This document shows, one piece after another, positions 1 through 11,609 of a stretch of DNA of 64,000 nucleotides. Position 1 is the stretch's first letter, and every line of letters begins with the position of its first letter. Location: assembly GCA_024220525.1 (NCBI GenBank), contig JAMYWO010000006.1, positions 235,996-299,995 on the forward strand, read 5' to 3'. Source of the DNA: Cochliopodium minus. Lineage: Eukaryota; Discosea; Himatismenida; Cochliopodiidae. The notes under the pieces were generated by a model. The model was given only the letters and a program-made list of their open reading frames with translations. It had not been told where the DNA came from and made no database searches. The position numbers were made by a program, and so were the translations under genes.

Positions 1-3000
1 TTATTCTACAGATCATTTCACTATCCAAAAACAACATCAACTATTCAAAAAAAGAATAAGTTTTTTTTTTTTTGAAAAAAAAAGATTTAATTAATTTTAC
101 TTTTTCATTAGAACACTTATTTCTTAGTCTTCCTAAAAATCTCACATTGATTCCCTAATTTAAAAATTAATATCAAATATCCAAAAAAAAAAAAAAAGTT
201 TAATTTATACCCTATTGTGCTAATTGTAAAAAAAAGTTGATAAAAAAAAAAATGAAAATAAGTTAATTTTTCCTTACCAAAAGTTGAGTGAAAAAAGTTT
301 TTTTATTGTAGAAAATGTGTTCATCGAAAAAATAATCAAGTTGTCTCAAAAAATTCGGGATTAAGTACTCTCTCAAATGCTTCAATGCATTTTTGTTGTC
401 TATTTTGTGTTGTTCTAGTTGAGGATCATTTTTTGAAAAATTAGAATAGACATCACTGTTCAAGAATATTTTGAATTTCTTTGAATAATACTATTTAAAA
501 AAATTAATATCAAAAAAATTAAATAGATTTAAAAAAAAAAATTTTTTTTACAGATAGAAACTCGTGTCGAAACAAATCACTGAACAAGAGAAAATTAAAT
601 AATGTAATCTAAGAAAAAAAATTATTACGTTAAGTAGTTTGTTCTAGCTCTTGGAGGACATATTCTCGCAAAATCAAGACTTTTTTTCAAGAATGTTAGA
701 TTTTAATCATTTATTTTATGAAAAACATACCAATAAAGTTTCTAAAATCAAATAGAATTAACATTTCAAATAAAAATAATTTTTATAAATTTACGTTGTC
801 TGTTCCCATGTGTATTTCTAAATCAGAAGGTCCAGAAATTCTAGCAGTTTTAACTAAAAAATAAAAGCGATATTATTACTTGTATAAAGAACTTTAATTT
901 TGGAAAAATTTTACAGATCTAAATTCATCAAAAGTAAATCATTAAAAATGTTAAAACGAAAGAATCATTACTCCAGCAACCTAAAAAATGGAAATTAAAT
1001 TAATTAAAAATGATCCAAAATAAAATCTTTCTTACATGTTCACATATTCCGAGATTTTGTCCGATAGTTCTCACCAACTCATCAATCTTCCCACCACGGT
1101 TGCTAACTATTTGAATTAAAATTTTTGAAAAAAATTTTATTTGATAGTAAGAAGATTTACCTTTGTAACCACTGTCGCTTGATCCATAAATCTTTTATTA
1201 AATGATAAAAAGAAAATTAAGAATGTTTTTGATTTTGTTACTAATGTTTTTTCTTTGTTTATTGGCAAAATGCTCATCACCAAAAGCCTATACCCTCTAT
1301 AATCTATGATTGAAGAAAAAGGGACGTGCAATCCTTGTTTCCAATAGCCAAACATTCTGGTGCAAGACTCGAAATCATGTCCACTAGCTTTCATTGCTAA
1401 TTCCTATAAGAAAATATGTTATTATCTTGATTTTTTAATCATTTTATTTCACAAAATTTCGTTTTACATTGGATCCATAAATATTTTCCACATCCATTGA
1501 AAACTATTTCAAGAAAAATAAACGATACATTGTAAGGATAATAAAAAATATACCTTGAAAAATAGAGAAGAATGTATAAATCTAATTCCACCAGCACCTG
1601 CATTTGTGAAAGGCTATTTGAAATAAGTAAAATAAACTTTTTTTAAAAAAAAGTAAGAATACCTTGATAGTTTTATATTTGTACGGAACATTTCTCTCAT
1701 GTATAATGACTTTTTTGAAAAAACATTATTGGATTTATTAAAAATTAAATAAATACCTTTTCCATAAATTTTTGCGTTGTACTCAAAATCCTTTGCAAAG
1801 TTGGAAAGTTTCTCATAATGAGATTTCTTATTCTCTTCAGTGTTTTCCTTGTAAATAGATTCTAAGATAGTATAGAACTCCTTGTTCCAATCTAAAAAGT
1901 AAAAGATTAAAATATAAAATATAAATTATTTTTATTTTTGGTTACCTCTCTCAACACCAAATTCTTCTTTGCGTGAAATAACATATTGAGCAATGTGAAT
2001 ATTTTCTTTAGTAGATTTTATCTGAGATTCAAACTCTTGCAATTGTAGAACCAAGTCATAGTTGATATCATTAACACCCTTATGTTTAATGATGTTGGCC
2101 AGTTTTTGAGCTTGCTCGACCATCTTTGTAGAAGAATCGATCAAAAACTTGGTAGATTTACGAAGAGAATCTAGGTAACTTGAATTGGGAGAAGACAAGT
2201 CGTCCACTATCCTACTTTCTTTCTTTTTTTGGTTATTTGTATGAGGACTTGGTTCTTCATTAGATACATTGGGAAGAGAAATGTTGAAAGTAGGTGAATC
2301 TATAAATTTTAAGCCATCCAAGCTCTTGTCAAGTTCATTCTTCTTATTCTTCATTTCCGAGCTTTCTTTTTCTTTTCCCAATATCTTTTCCATCATTTCT
2401 TCATTGTTGTTCGAGATTGTTTTTCTGTAGGATCCTTTTTCTTTTTTTAAGATTTAATTTTGAAAGAATATATTTTAAATCATTTTTACTTTTGTTTGAT
2501 ACTTGATTGTTTATTTCATACAACAATGATTTTGGCAATCTTTCTTTTATTTCATTTCCATTGACTGATGGATTCATCACATCAAAGGGACTATCATCAA
2601 AATAAAAAAATCGGAGATAGAATATTTTTGAGGGTTTATTATATAACTATATTTACCTTAGATATGACTCATCTTTCTTTTTATCATAATTAAGATATTT
2701 TTCATATGAACTCTTTATTTTGCTTGTTTTCAATTTCTCTTTGTTATTTTTCGTTTCCACTCTCAAATCTATCTGACTATCTCTCAACTTCTTGCTCTTC
2801 CCTAAAAATTTTCTGAATATTGCAAGATCCTCGAAGGAATCTGAAATTGGAGGAAATATATAAGAATAATTATAAAAGGAGATTGAAATGTATGATTTTG
2901 GTAATGTAATTATTATATATTTAATTTTATGTTTATAAATCTTATGTTGTTGATATATTTGAATGGGGATCAATATTTTCATTGAATTGAAATAAACCTT

Positions 3001-3334
3001 TTTTATTATCTACACTATTACTCTCTATTGGTTCTTCCTTTTCTAAAAATACCGATTTATATTTATTGGGAGGAGTTTTGGAAGGAAATGATAGAGGATC
3101 CAAGCTATTCAACTCTTCTAATGTTAAAAATTTTTTTGATAAATTATTTATTTCTTCATTTTGATTATTGGGGTTTGTATTTTCTTCATTGTTCGAATCA
3201 CTATTAATACTTTTATCCAGACAATGATTCGCATGTTCATTTAAAAATTCAACGGGAAAACTTTCTTGACAAATAACACATTTTTCATATTTGATATCTT
3301 CTTTATCCTCTTCGAATTTGAAGAAATGTGTCAT
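1..3334 (-). CDS. UBZ zinc-finger and CLU-like domain protein (partial, 3' end outside window)
   Basis: The gene starts at the ATG ending at 3334, after a T/A-rich leader, and runs off the window start through a dozen or so short GT-AG introns. Residues 18-37 form a C-x2-C-x11-H-x3-C finger (CVICQESFP...HANHC), matching the Rad18-type UBZ ubiquitin-binding family. An Asn/Ser-rich linker and a helical segment near 1932-2396 follow. The later exons read as a CLU-like domain of the sort found beside kinases in amoeboid protists. Landmarks are GHDFESC then IDYRGYRLLVMSILPI (about 1270-1380), IYGSSDSGYK (1165-1200), SGPSDLEIHMGTD (790-845), DFARICPPRARTNY (645-690), LFSDLFRHEFL (550-590) and NSDVYSNF (about 460). 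What the CLU-like part binds is unknown; in CLU/TIF31 proteins it is linked to mitochondrial mRNA and distribution. The UBZ suggests ubiquitin-dependent recruitment, which is inference. Whether a kinase follows downstream cannot be seen. Confidence 0.7.
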
Positions 3335-3588
3335 TTCAAAGTGTTTTATGAAAGTGATCTTTTTTTTTTTTTTTTTTTTTAGAAATTTTTTTAACTGAAA
3401 ATCAAATTATAAATTTTAGAAATTTCTGTTTTTATTTAATTTTGAAAGAAAGCTCCAATGATTAATCGTTCAAATTGAAATCAATCTTCTTTTCAAATTT
3501 TTTAGTTTCAAATGAAAATAATTTCCATTTTTAAAGTTTATGAGAATTAAAAATAAAAAAAAATTGTGATTTTAACTTCAAAAAAAAA

Positions 3589-6500
3589 ATGAGCGATGAT
3601 TTGGATGATCAGAATAAAAAAAAACCAAGCAAAGAAGAACAAAAATTATCAAATAGAAAGAAAGTATTGGCAGAAGTTCTTTCAACAGAGAAATCATATG
3701 TAGAAGGATTAAACAAAGCAGTCAATGTAAGTCCAAAATAAGAAATTTTATCTAGAAATAAAATATCAAAAATGGATTGGTGTATAAAAACATAAATTAT
3801 TGAAGATATAAAGAATCATTTATATAAATATGTTACAATAAAACCAAGCTTCCATTATTTGACCTAAAATTTCTTTATTTTCTTCCTAAATATCAATAAA
3901 TATTCTCATAATTTAATTTTTCCATTATTATAAAAAACAGAATTATTTGAAACCAATCAAAGAAAAGGGATTGATTAGCACAAATGATATAAATCTATTG
4001 TTTTCAAATTTGGAGATGATAGTTCAAGCAAATACATTGCTGATGACAGAATTCGAAAAAGCAGGGGATAATCCAATAGCAATAGCGAATGTATTCATCA
4101 AAATGGGTGGAGTATTAAAGATATATGTGCAATATATAAATAACTATGGAAATTCAATAACAACCTACGAAAATTGTTTAAAAGATTTACAGTTCACCAA
4201 TTTCTGTAATGTAAATATTTTTTAAATTGTTTTTCAAATATTTTCATCAAATTTACTCTTTTTCCGCATTCTTTATTCGAAATAGGAAGTAAGAAATAAT
4301 GATGAAAAGAGAATGGATCTTCAAAGTTTGCTTGTTACTCCTGTTCAAAGAGTAAATAAAAAAAATTATTTTTGCTAATTTCTAAACCGAATCATCAATT
4401 AATCTTAATTTTAGGTTCCGAGATACGTCTTACTTTTGAAAGAAGCTATTAAGTTTTCTATTGAAGGTACGGATGAAGAAGCAACATTAACAAAGGCAAA
4501 GGAAGAAATGGAGTTGGTAGGAGACATTATCAACGAAAAGAAAAGAGAATCCGATCAAATTCAAAGAGTGATCCAAATACAACAATCTTTGGAAGGAGAT
4601 ACCTTTGTAATCATTCTTTTCTTTATTTTTGCTTTTATTAATAATTTATTAAATAGGCTATTGCAGAACCTTCAAGAAGATTTCAGTCTGAGGGAGAGTT
4701 TTTGAACAACGGTAACAAGTTTGTCTACTTTCTGTTCAACAACTTGCTTCTCTTTACTACACCTAACATTAACGGAAAGTACCGCTATGCAAAACATCAT
4801 ATTCTAACGAAAGAAATGGCATTGGATGAAGATGAAAAAAATAAACTTTTGGCAAGAATCGTTTTCCCTCGTGAAAAAGTGTTAATGAACTTTGAATCGG
4901 AAGAGAAATGTGATACTTTCAAGAAATCTATTTTGAGCATCGAAGAGAACTTAGCCAACACTACATTCAGTTCAGGAACACAAGAAGATGCATTAAAAGA
5001 GCCATCAAAATCTGGTCTACTAATGAAGAAAGTTCACAAAAGCAATTTTGTTCAAGTTTACATAAAATTGAAAGGAAACACTTTGTTTTTTTATGATAAC
5101 CAAAGCACAAACTCTCCTAATAGTGCGGTTCCTCTCAATGGTGTTACTATTACTTGGGCTGAAACAAAAGCAGACATAGAAAATGTCATCGAGTTTACTA
5201 AAGAGAACGATAATAATTTCAAACCTTTTTTCCTTCATTCCCAAAAGTTTTTGGTGCTTAAATCTTGGTTAAAAGCTCTTTCTGTTACTTCTGTAAAATT
5301 AGATACATATGTGAAAGAAAGTTATATGCAGGAATTGTCCGATCCCATATTTTTCAAAGTCTCATGCACGTAATAATTTCCCTTTCATTAAAAATTTATA
5401 CTATTAACAAAAAATTTAGTGGGCTAAATATTACAAATAATGATCCTCTTTACATTTGTGGACTTACCATCCGTTGTAAAATAGCAGAAAAACCAAAATA
5501 TATGCTCCTCTCCACAACTGAATTTGTTACACCTCCAAAAGAAAATTTGACATCTCCTTCTTTTTCTACCAATCTCAAAATGGACTATGAATTTACAAAA
5601 CTCCAAAGACTTAGGTTTGTTGTTTTTGATGTAGACAAAGGAAGCAAATTCAACTATCTCAAAAAAGATTGGAAGAACAAACCAAAAGTAGGCAAATTGA
5701 TCACAAACTTGGGTGAATTGATCTCCAATAAAGGTGTCATAGAAAAGCCTCTTGTGTAAAAAAAATTTTGTGAAAAAACTTTTTTAAATTTAATCTTTCA
5801 TTTATCATATTTTTTTAAAAAAGATTAAAAAATAAGAAAGGAAATTTTGGAAAGATTAGAATTGAAATTTTGAATCAACAATTCACTCACTCCAACATTT
5901 CCATGCAAATTAACGGAACAAACTTGGAAAAAAAAGATACTTTCGGAAAAAGTGATCCTTTCTTGAAATTCCAAACACAACAAAATCTTGCTTGGGTTGA
6001 TGTACACAAAACTGACTGGATCAAACAAGATTTGAACCCAAAGTGGGATCCTTTAACTTTGTCCATCCATCAATTGTGCGGAGGACAATTAGACAAACCT
6101 TTCAAAATACAATGTTTCGATTGGAATCAATCTAGAAAATATGATGTCATTGGAGAATGTTTGGTAAATTTTTATCATTCTATTTTTAATTTTCATTTTT
6201 ACTAAATCTGTTTATTTTCTTTAGGTTTCAATTACGGAAATATTGAAGAATAACCAACCTCTCAAGTTAGTAAACCCTTCCAAAGTAAACAAAAAGGGAT
6301 ATTATGATAGTGGAACTCTAACTTTGTCGAATGTGAAGACCACGAACGAGTATTCCGCAGTTCAATATATCAAAGATGGTTTGAAATTAAATCTGATGTT
6401 GGCTATTGATTTCAGTCTTCAAAATAGACCTTTATCTTCCAAAACTTCTTTGCACAGTGATTCTAGCTTGGGTAAAATGTTCCTTTAAAAGTTTTAAAAA

Positions 6501-8184
6501 TTTTGTAAAACATTTTAATATTTTTGTAGAGTACACCGAAGTAATAAGTGCTCTTGGAAGTATTTTCGAAAGTTATGGAAGAAACGAAATTTATTGTAAC
6601 TTTTTTCAAAAAAAAAAAAAAACCTTTTTTATTAAAATTAATTCTTTCATTTTATTTTAGCTTATGGTCTTAATGCTGAGCATTCTGCAATATTTGAGTT
6701 GGGAGGTGTAGAAGACGAGCCATTACTCCAAGGAGTAACTGGAGTCCTTAATGCTTACAAAGAAGCCAAAGTCATGAATGATTTTGGTGCAAAAACTTGT
6801 GTGAAATCCGTGATTCAAAAAGCAATGGACATCGCCAAAAAAGCAAACATTTCACAAACAAACCAAGAATACTTCTTTTTAGCAATTTTGTTGCCAAGTG
6901 ATATTGAAGATAATCATGAAGTTCTAGATCTTCTTGTCCAATGCGAAAACCTTCCATTATCCATCAGTTTTATTGGTCTTGGATACAACAGATTCAAAAT
7001 GGCAAACGTAGAAAATGCAATTGAAATGAAAGTAAAAAATCTTTTTTTTTTTTCTTTCATTAATTTTATTTTTTTCTTTAAATTCATTTTCTATTTCTTC
7101 TTTTTAGCTTAAACATCAAAACAGAGTTATTCAAAGAAAAATAGCAAGTTTTATTGATTCAAAGAATTACAAAGTGGAAACATACGAAAGAATAGCTTCT
7201 CATTCACTCAGCCATCTTTCAAACGACTTGGAATGTGTCATGTCTCTCAACAAAATCGTTCCTACCAGCTTTTTAGGAAAAGATTTTGCATTCGATCCTT
7301 CTCGTTCTAATATGCTTAATAAAAACTCTTCCCAATTTCTTCCTAATACCTCTCAAACTCAATCAAATCAATCACAATATCCCTTAAATACTCAATATCC
7401 CCTAAATACTCAATATCCCCAATCTAATCAAACTCAGTACCCTTCTACTCAAACACAATATCCCCAAACCACTTCACAGGTTCAATCTAATCAGTCTCAA
7501 TATCCCTTAAATACTCAGTATCCTCAAACTACTCAAACTTCCACTCAAACACAATCTCCCCTAAATACTCAGTATCCTCCAACCCAAACTTCCACTCAGT
7601 ATCCTCCAACCCAAACACAATATCCTTCAACTCAATCACAATATCCTTCAACAACACAAACACAATATCCTTCAACTACACAAACACAATATCCTTCAAC
7701 TCAGATCCAAACGAATCAATCTCAATACCCTTTAAATACTCAGTATCCTCCCACTCAAACTTCCACTCAAACTCAGTATCCTCCAACCCAAACACAATAT
7801 CCTTCAACTCAATCACAATATCCTTCAACAACACAAACACAATATCCTTCAAACACAACACAGACACAATATCCTTCAACTACTACCTCCAATTACCCTC
7901 CTGTTTCATTTGATCCTATGTATGGACCTCCTCCAACTGGAAACAGTTCTGTTTACCCTCAAACTCAGTATCCTCCTACCCAAACACAATATCCTCCTTC
8001 CACTGGCTATCCTCCTGTTTCATATGATCCTATGTATGGTCCTCCTACCACCGGATATCCTCCTACCACTGGCTATCCTCCTTCCACTGGCTATCCTCCT
8101 GTTTCATATGATCCTAATTTTGGACCTCCTCCAAATCAATATCCTTCTTCCTATCCAAACACTGGATATCCTCCATATTATTAA
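3589..8184 (+). CDS. RhoGEF (DH-PH-PH) fused to a copine (C2A-C2B-vWA) with Tyr-Pro-rich tail
   Basis: Multi-exon gene from the ATG at 3589. The N-terminus is a DH (RhoGEF) domain with RKKVLAEVLSTEKSYVEGL, then LLVTPVQRVPRYVLLLKEA, the hallmark of the long GEF helix. It is followed by the DH-linked PH domain (FVYFLFNNLLLF) and a second PH domain (SGLLMKKVHKSNFVQVYIKL ending near LKSWLKAL). The exon ending at 5369 carries both the second PH and the first strand of a copine C2A domain, so the fusion does not rest on a guessed splice. C2A continues after the intron at 5370-5419. C2B (LEKKDTFGKSDPFLKFQ) keeps the calcium-loop aspartates; C2A has lost its first one. The copine vWA domain follows (5' part LMLAIDFSLQNRP, core 6660-7050), then a long Q/Y/P repeat tail. 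A Rho GEF brought to membranes by calcium is the likely role. Both halves are confident; their joint function is inferred. Confidence 0.85.
7335..8175 (+). repeat. Coding tandem repeat, QYPSTQT / YPPVSYDP units
   Basis: About 280 codons at the end of the RhoGEF-copine gene are built from imperfect units such as TQYPST and LNTQYPP, changing near 7890 to YPPVSYDPMYGPP-type units. Tyr-Pro-Pro repeats of this kind occur in tails of other membrane-associated proteins (annexins, some copines, rhodopsin tails). The repeat is in frame throughout, so it is coding. Unit number is likely to vary between strains. Confidence 0.9.
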
Positions 8185-8296
8185 ATAGATTGAACTTTTT
8201 AAAATCATTTTTTCAATTCCTTTCAAAAATGCAATCTTTCCAAATTAACTTTTTATTTTTAACTTTGTCAAAATCAAAATATTAAAATATAAAAAA

Positions 8297-11099
8297 ATGT
8301 TCAATCAAAATGGAGATCAAATTGAAGGTCAAATTTCTAAATTACAATATTTTTATAACTTAATTTTTTTATCAAACAGATATGAAGAAGATATTCATTA
8401 AATTTGAAGATAAAAGTTTCCCTATCAAAATTTCAAATACAACAGAGGAAAAATTGATTAAATTATTAAGAGTGATATATGGTATTAATGCATCAGAAAT
8501 CGTTCTATCCAATGAAGAGGATACCATTATACCCATAAGAGATGAAATTTTGGATAACCAATTAATCGACAATCAAACCTACGATCTCTATTATACAAGC
8601 AAAAAAATGATCAACAATAGAGGACTGAGACGCAACAATCTAAAATTGAATTCTGGAGAGATTTCATCGTTAATATTGGATGAAATATACCAAATAAAAG
8701 ATGAAGTGGAAGATCCATTGGATGGTAACTCTAAAGAGATTATAAATAATGAAAACAACGGTCATATTAGAAAAGAGAGAATCAATTCGACAATAATGAG
8801 ATGTACTTTACCTAATCTCCAAATCATAGAAAATAATGTAAACGATGAACCAAAGAGTAAAAACAAATCAATGGAAAATAACAATAATAATAAATTCATC
8901 TCGAGTTATTCAGTTGATGATATAAATACCTCTTCTCATATTCCATCAGAACAAAAATTTAGAAGTTTAACAAGGTAAATATAAATAAAATATAAAATAT
9001 AAAAATTTTTATATTATAAATTCTCCACAAAACAATCTATTCTTGAAATATTTTAAATCTTCAAATTACAAAATTAGAAAACCAAAACCTATGAGAAAAT
9101 CGATATCTCTAAAAGAATTAACAAAGCTTTTGGAGCTCGAAAAAGAAAATGACACATCAGAAGGAGGAAGAGAAAGAGGAGAAACATTCAACAAAATAGT
9201 GATAGAGAATGTAGTATCAGGATGGAGCAACCAAGACTCCAAGATGTGGGCAACAGAAAAGATAACAAACTTTAAACACTCGAAACATCCGACTCTCAAC
9301 TTGGGAAAGAAGAGGGAGTCTAGATTCATAACGGGAACAATTTCTCCTATCAATTTTGATCTCAAGAAAAACAAGAAGCCCAGCTTCCTTGCTTCCATGT
9401 TTAAGTCTGGCAAAAAGAAAGATGATCTTCAACAAATTTCCAAAAACTTACTTCAAATACCCGAAGGTTATAATTTGTATGCAAGACCAAAGACAAAAAG
9501 TAAATTAACTTTTTTTTAAAAGTGTTCCCAATAAAACTTTTAATTTTATAATAAAAAACATTTTTCTCTGATCATTTTTTTTGTAAAAAAAAAAGTTGTT
9601 GGATCTCAGAAAAAACTCACTTTGGAAACTGATAGTCTTATTTCAATTACCAAAATAGAAAATGAAACAACATGGGAAGGATATTTAAACGGATCTGTTG
9701 GAGAATTTGAAAAACAAGATGTGGATTTCATTTACGTTCCCAAATTTTCAAAGATCGACTCTTTGCTCAACTTTATACAAAACAATGTAATAAATTATCA
9801 AAACTGTATTGTTTTAGCTTTGAATGGAGATCCCAAACTTAGAGATAAACTGTTGTACCAAGTCTTTTATTTGGTAGAACAAAGTGACAGCTCTAATTTG
9901 CTTGACATTTTGAAAAAGATCATTGAAACAGAAGTTGAATACACTTTGAAAGTAGAAACTTTGTTCAGAGGTCAAAGGTACCTCTTTTTTTTTATTAATT
10001 GCTCAAAATTTTTTTATTACTTTTTTAAATTTTTAGTTTGGCAACACATGCAATCATCTCCATCTTTAAACTTTTTGGCATAAAATATATGCACAAAATT
10101 CTAAAGGGTTTAATAGAATTTGTGATGAATCTACCTTTCCCACAAAGATATTTCATAGAAGTAAAAAAGGATTAAAATTAATTTATATCTTTTTAAACTT
10201 TTTTTGGTTTGTTTAGGTTGATCTAAATGATCCAAATGTCATTTTTCAAGACAATTTGAGCAAGTTTAGTGAACTCTGTCACAGATTTTTCAATACAGTA
10301 GTTGCTTCTTCTAAAGAATGTCCTGTTCCCCTCAAAAAGTTATTTCAAGTCATCTATAACTCAACCAACAAAAAATTTAATGGAATCGGGAACAAGTAAT
10401 TTTTGATCATTTTTTAAATTTTGTATTTTTTAATTTTTTTTAAAAAACAGATCTGTTGGATCAATCTTTTTTTTGAGATGTATTTGTTCAGGTAAGTTTA
10501 AAAAAAAAAAAAAATTCTTAATTGATTTTAATTACTTTAAAAAAACAGCAATATCAGCTCCGGAATCTTGGAAGATAACAAATTCCAAAGTATCCAAAGA
10601 TGCACAAAAACTTTTGTTGTCTATCTCCAAAGTTCTTCAAAGTCTTGCTAATGAACTAAAATTCCAAGAAAACAATCCATACTCTTGCATGAATAAGTTT
10701 TTCGACGAACATTTTCATCACTTGGACGAATTTTACAAAAACTTGATGAAATTTGACGATGATCTCGTACTTCAAAAAAATGCATTGGAACCTAAAAAGA
10801 AACAGCTTCAACTTGAAGAAATTCACAATCACACTTCTCTTCATATAAGGAAAATAGAATCTATCTTGGACAAAGCAATTGTTAAAATATCAAAAGGTCT
10901 ACAAGCAAAGGATGACACTCTTCACTTCTTTGTTGATAATCTCAAACTTTTCGATTCCACATTCAAGAAAATTTACGAAGAACTTGGTCCTCCTGCTACT
11001 GTCATTCCTATCTACAAAGAGGATGTACTTCCTCTCAAATTGAAAAAAGTGGATTTGAATAATCTTCCAAAGTCTTCTCTTGTTTGTAATCTTAATTGA
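8297..11099 (+). CDS. RasGAP domain protein with ubiquitin-like N-terminal region
   Basis: The start at 8297 gives a short first exon (MFNQNGDQIE) spliced to 8380; the ATG at 8382 is the alternative. Residues about 10-85 (KKIFIKFEDKSFPIKIS...YDLYYTSKK) look like a ubiquitin-like or Ras-binding fold, followed by a low-complexity basic linker. From about 9750 the protein is a RasGAP domain. ETLFRGQSLATHAI contains the catalytic arginine finger, split by an intron near 9977-10036. FFLRCICSAISAPESW is the FLR box that positions the finger, and SISKVLQSLANELKF is the conserved KVLQ-LAN helix. All key catalytic residues of the family are present, so it should stimulate GTP hydrolysis by a Ras-like GTPase. 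The C-terminal 130 residues are helical with no family I can name. It lies 112 bases after the RhoGEF-copine gene, on the same strand. Confidence 0.82.
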
Positions 11100-11355
11100 A
11101 ATACTTTTTTGTATTAAATATCATTTTGGAAATTTAAAATTTGTGTTTTTCCTGAACATTAATTATTCTTTTGTTTTAAAAGCCAAATCATTTGCTTCTC
11201 ATATTGGAGATAAAAAAGAATCTTTCCATTTTTTGTTAGATTTTTTTTGAACCATATGATTTGTTCCAAATTCAATCGTGATTATGAAATTCCATTGAGA
11301 GATTGAGTTTCCATTCCTCATTATGATGGTGAATTTTGCAGTCAAAAATATAATT

Positions 11356-11609
11356 AAAAAAAATGAAGGAGAATGAGAATGATATCAAAAAAGATCCTTC
11401 ATTGATCAATTCCAAAAATAATAGTAACGATANNNNNNNNNNNNNNNNNNNNNNNNNNNNNNNNNNNNNNNNNNNNNNNNNNNNNNNNNNNNNNNNNNNN
11501 NNNNNNNNNNNNNNNNNNNNNNNNNNNNNNNNAAAAAAAATGAAGGAGAATGAGAATGATATCAAAAAAGATCCTTCATTGATCAATTCCAAAAATAATA
11601 GTAACGATA
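11356..11609. other. Assembly gap of 100 N flanked by an exact 77-base duplicate
   Basis: Positions 11356-11432 and 11533-11609 are identical over 77 bases, including the run of eight A before the ATG and the first 23 codons of the DOCK gene. Exactly 100 N lie between them. This is the pattern left when two contigs with an unrecognised overlap are scaffolded. The most economical reading is that the gap holds no sequence and the two copies are one. A true tandem duplication of the 5' end cannot be excluded. Confidence 0.9.

Noticed and set aside
7676-7879. Repetitive minus-strand open frame
   Set aside because: It is the shadow of the QYPSTQT repeat; the plus frame joins a proven copine.
11433-11532. 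True tandem duplication of the DOCK 5' end
   Set aside because: Exact identity over 77 bases with a round 100-N spacer is far better explained by scaffolding.
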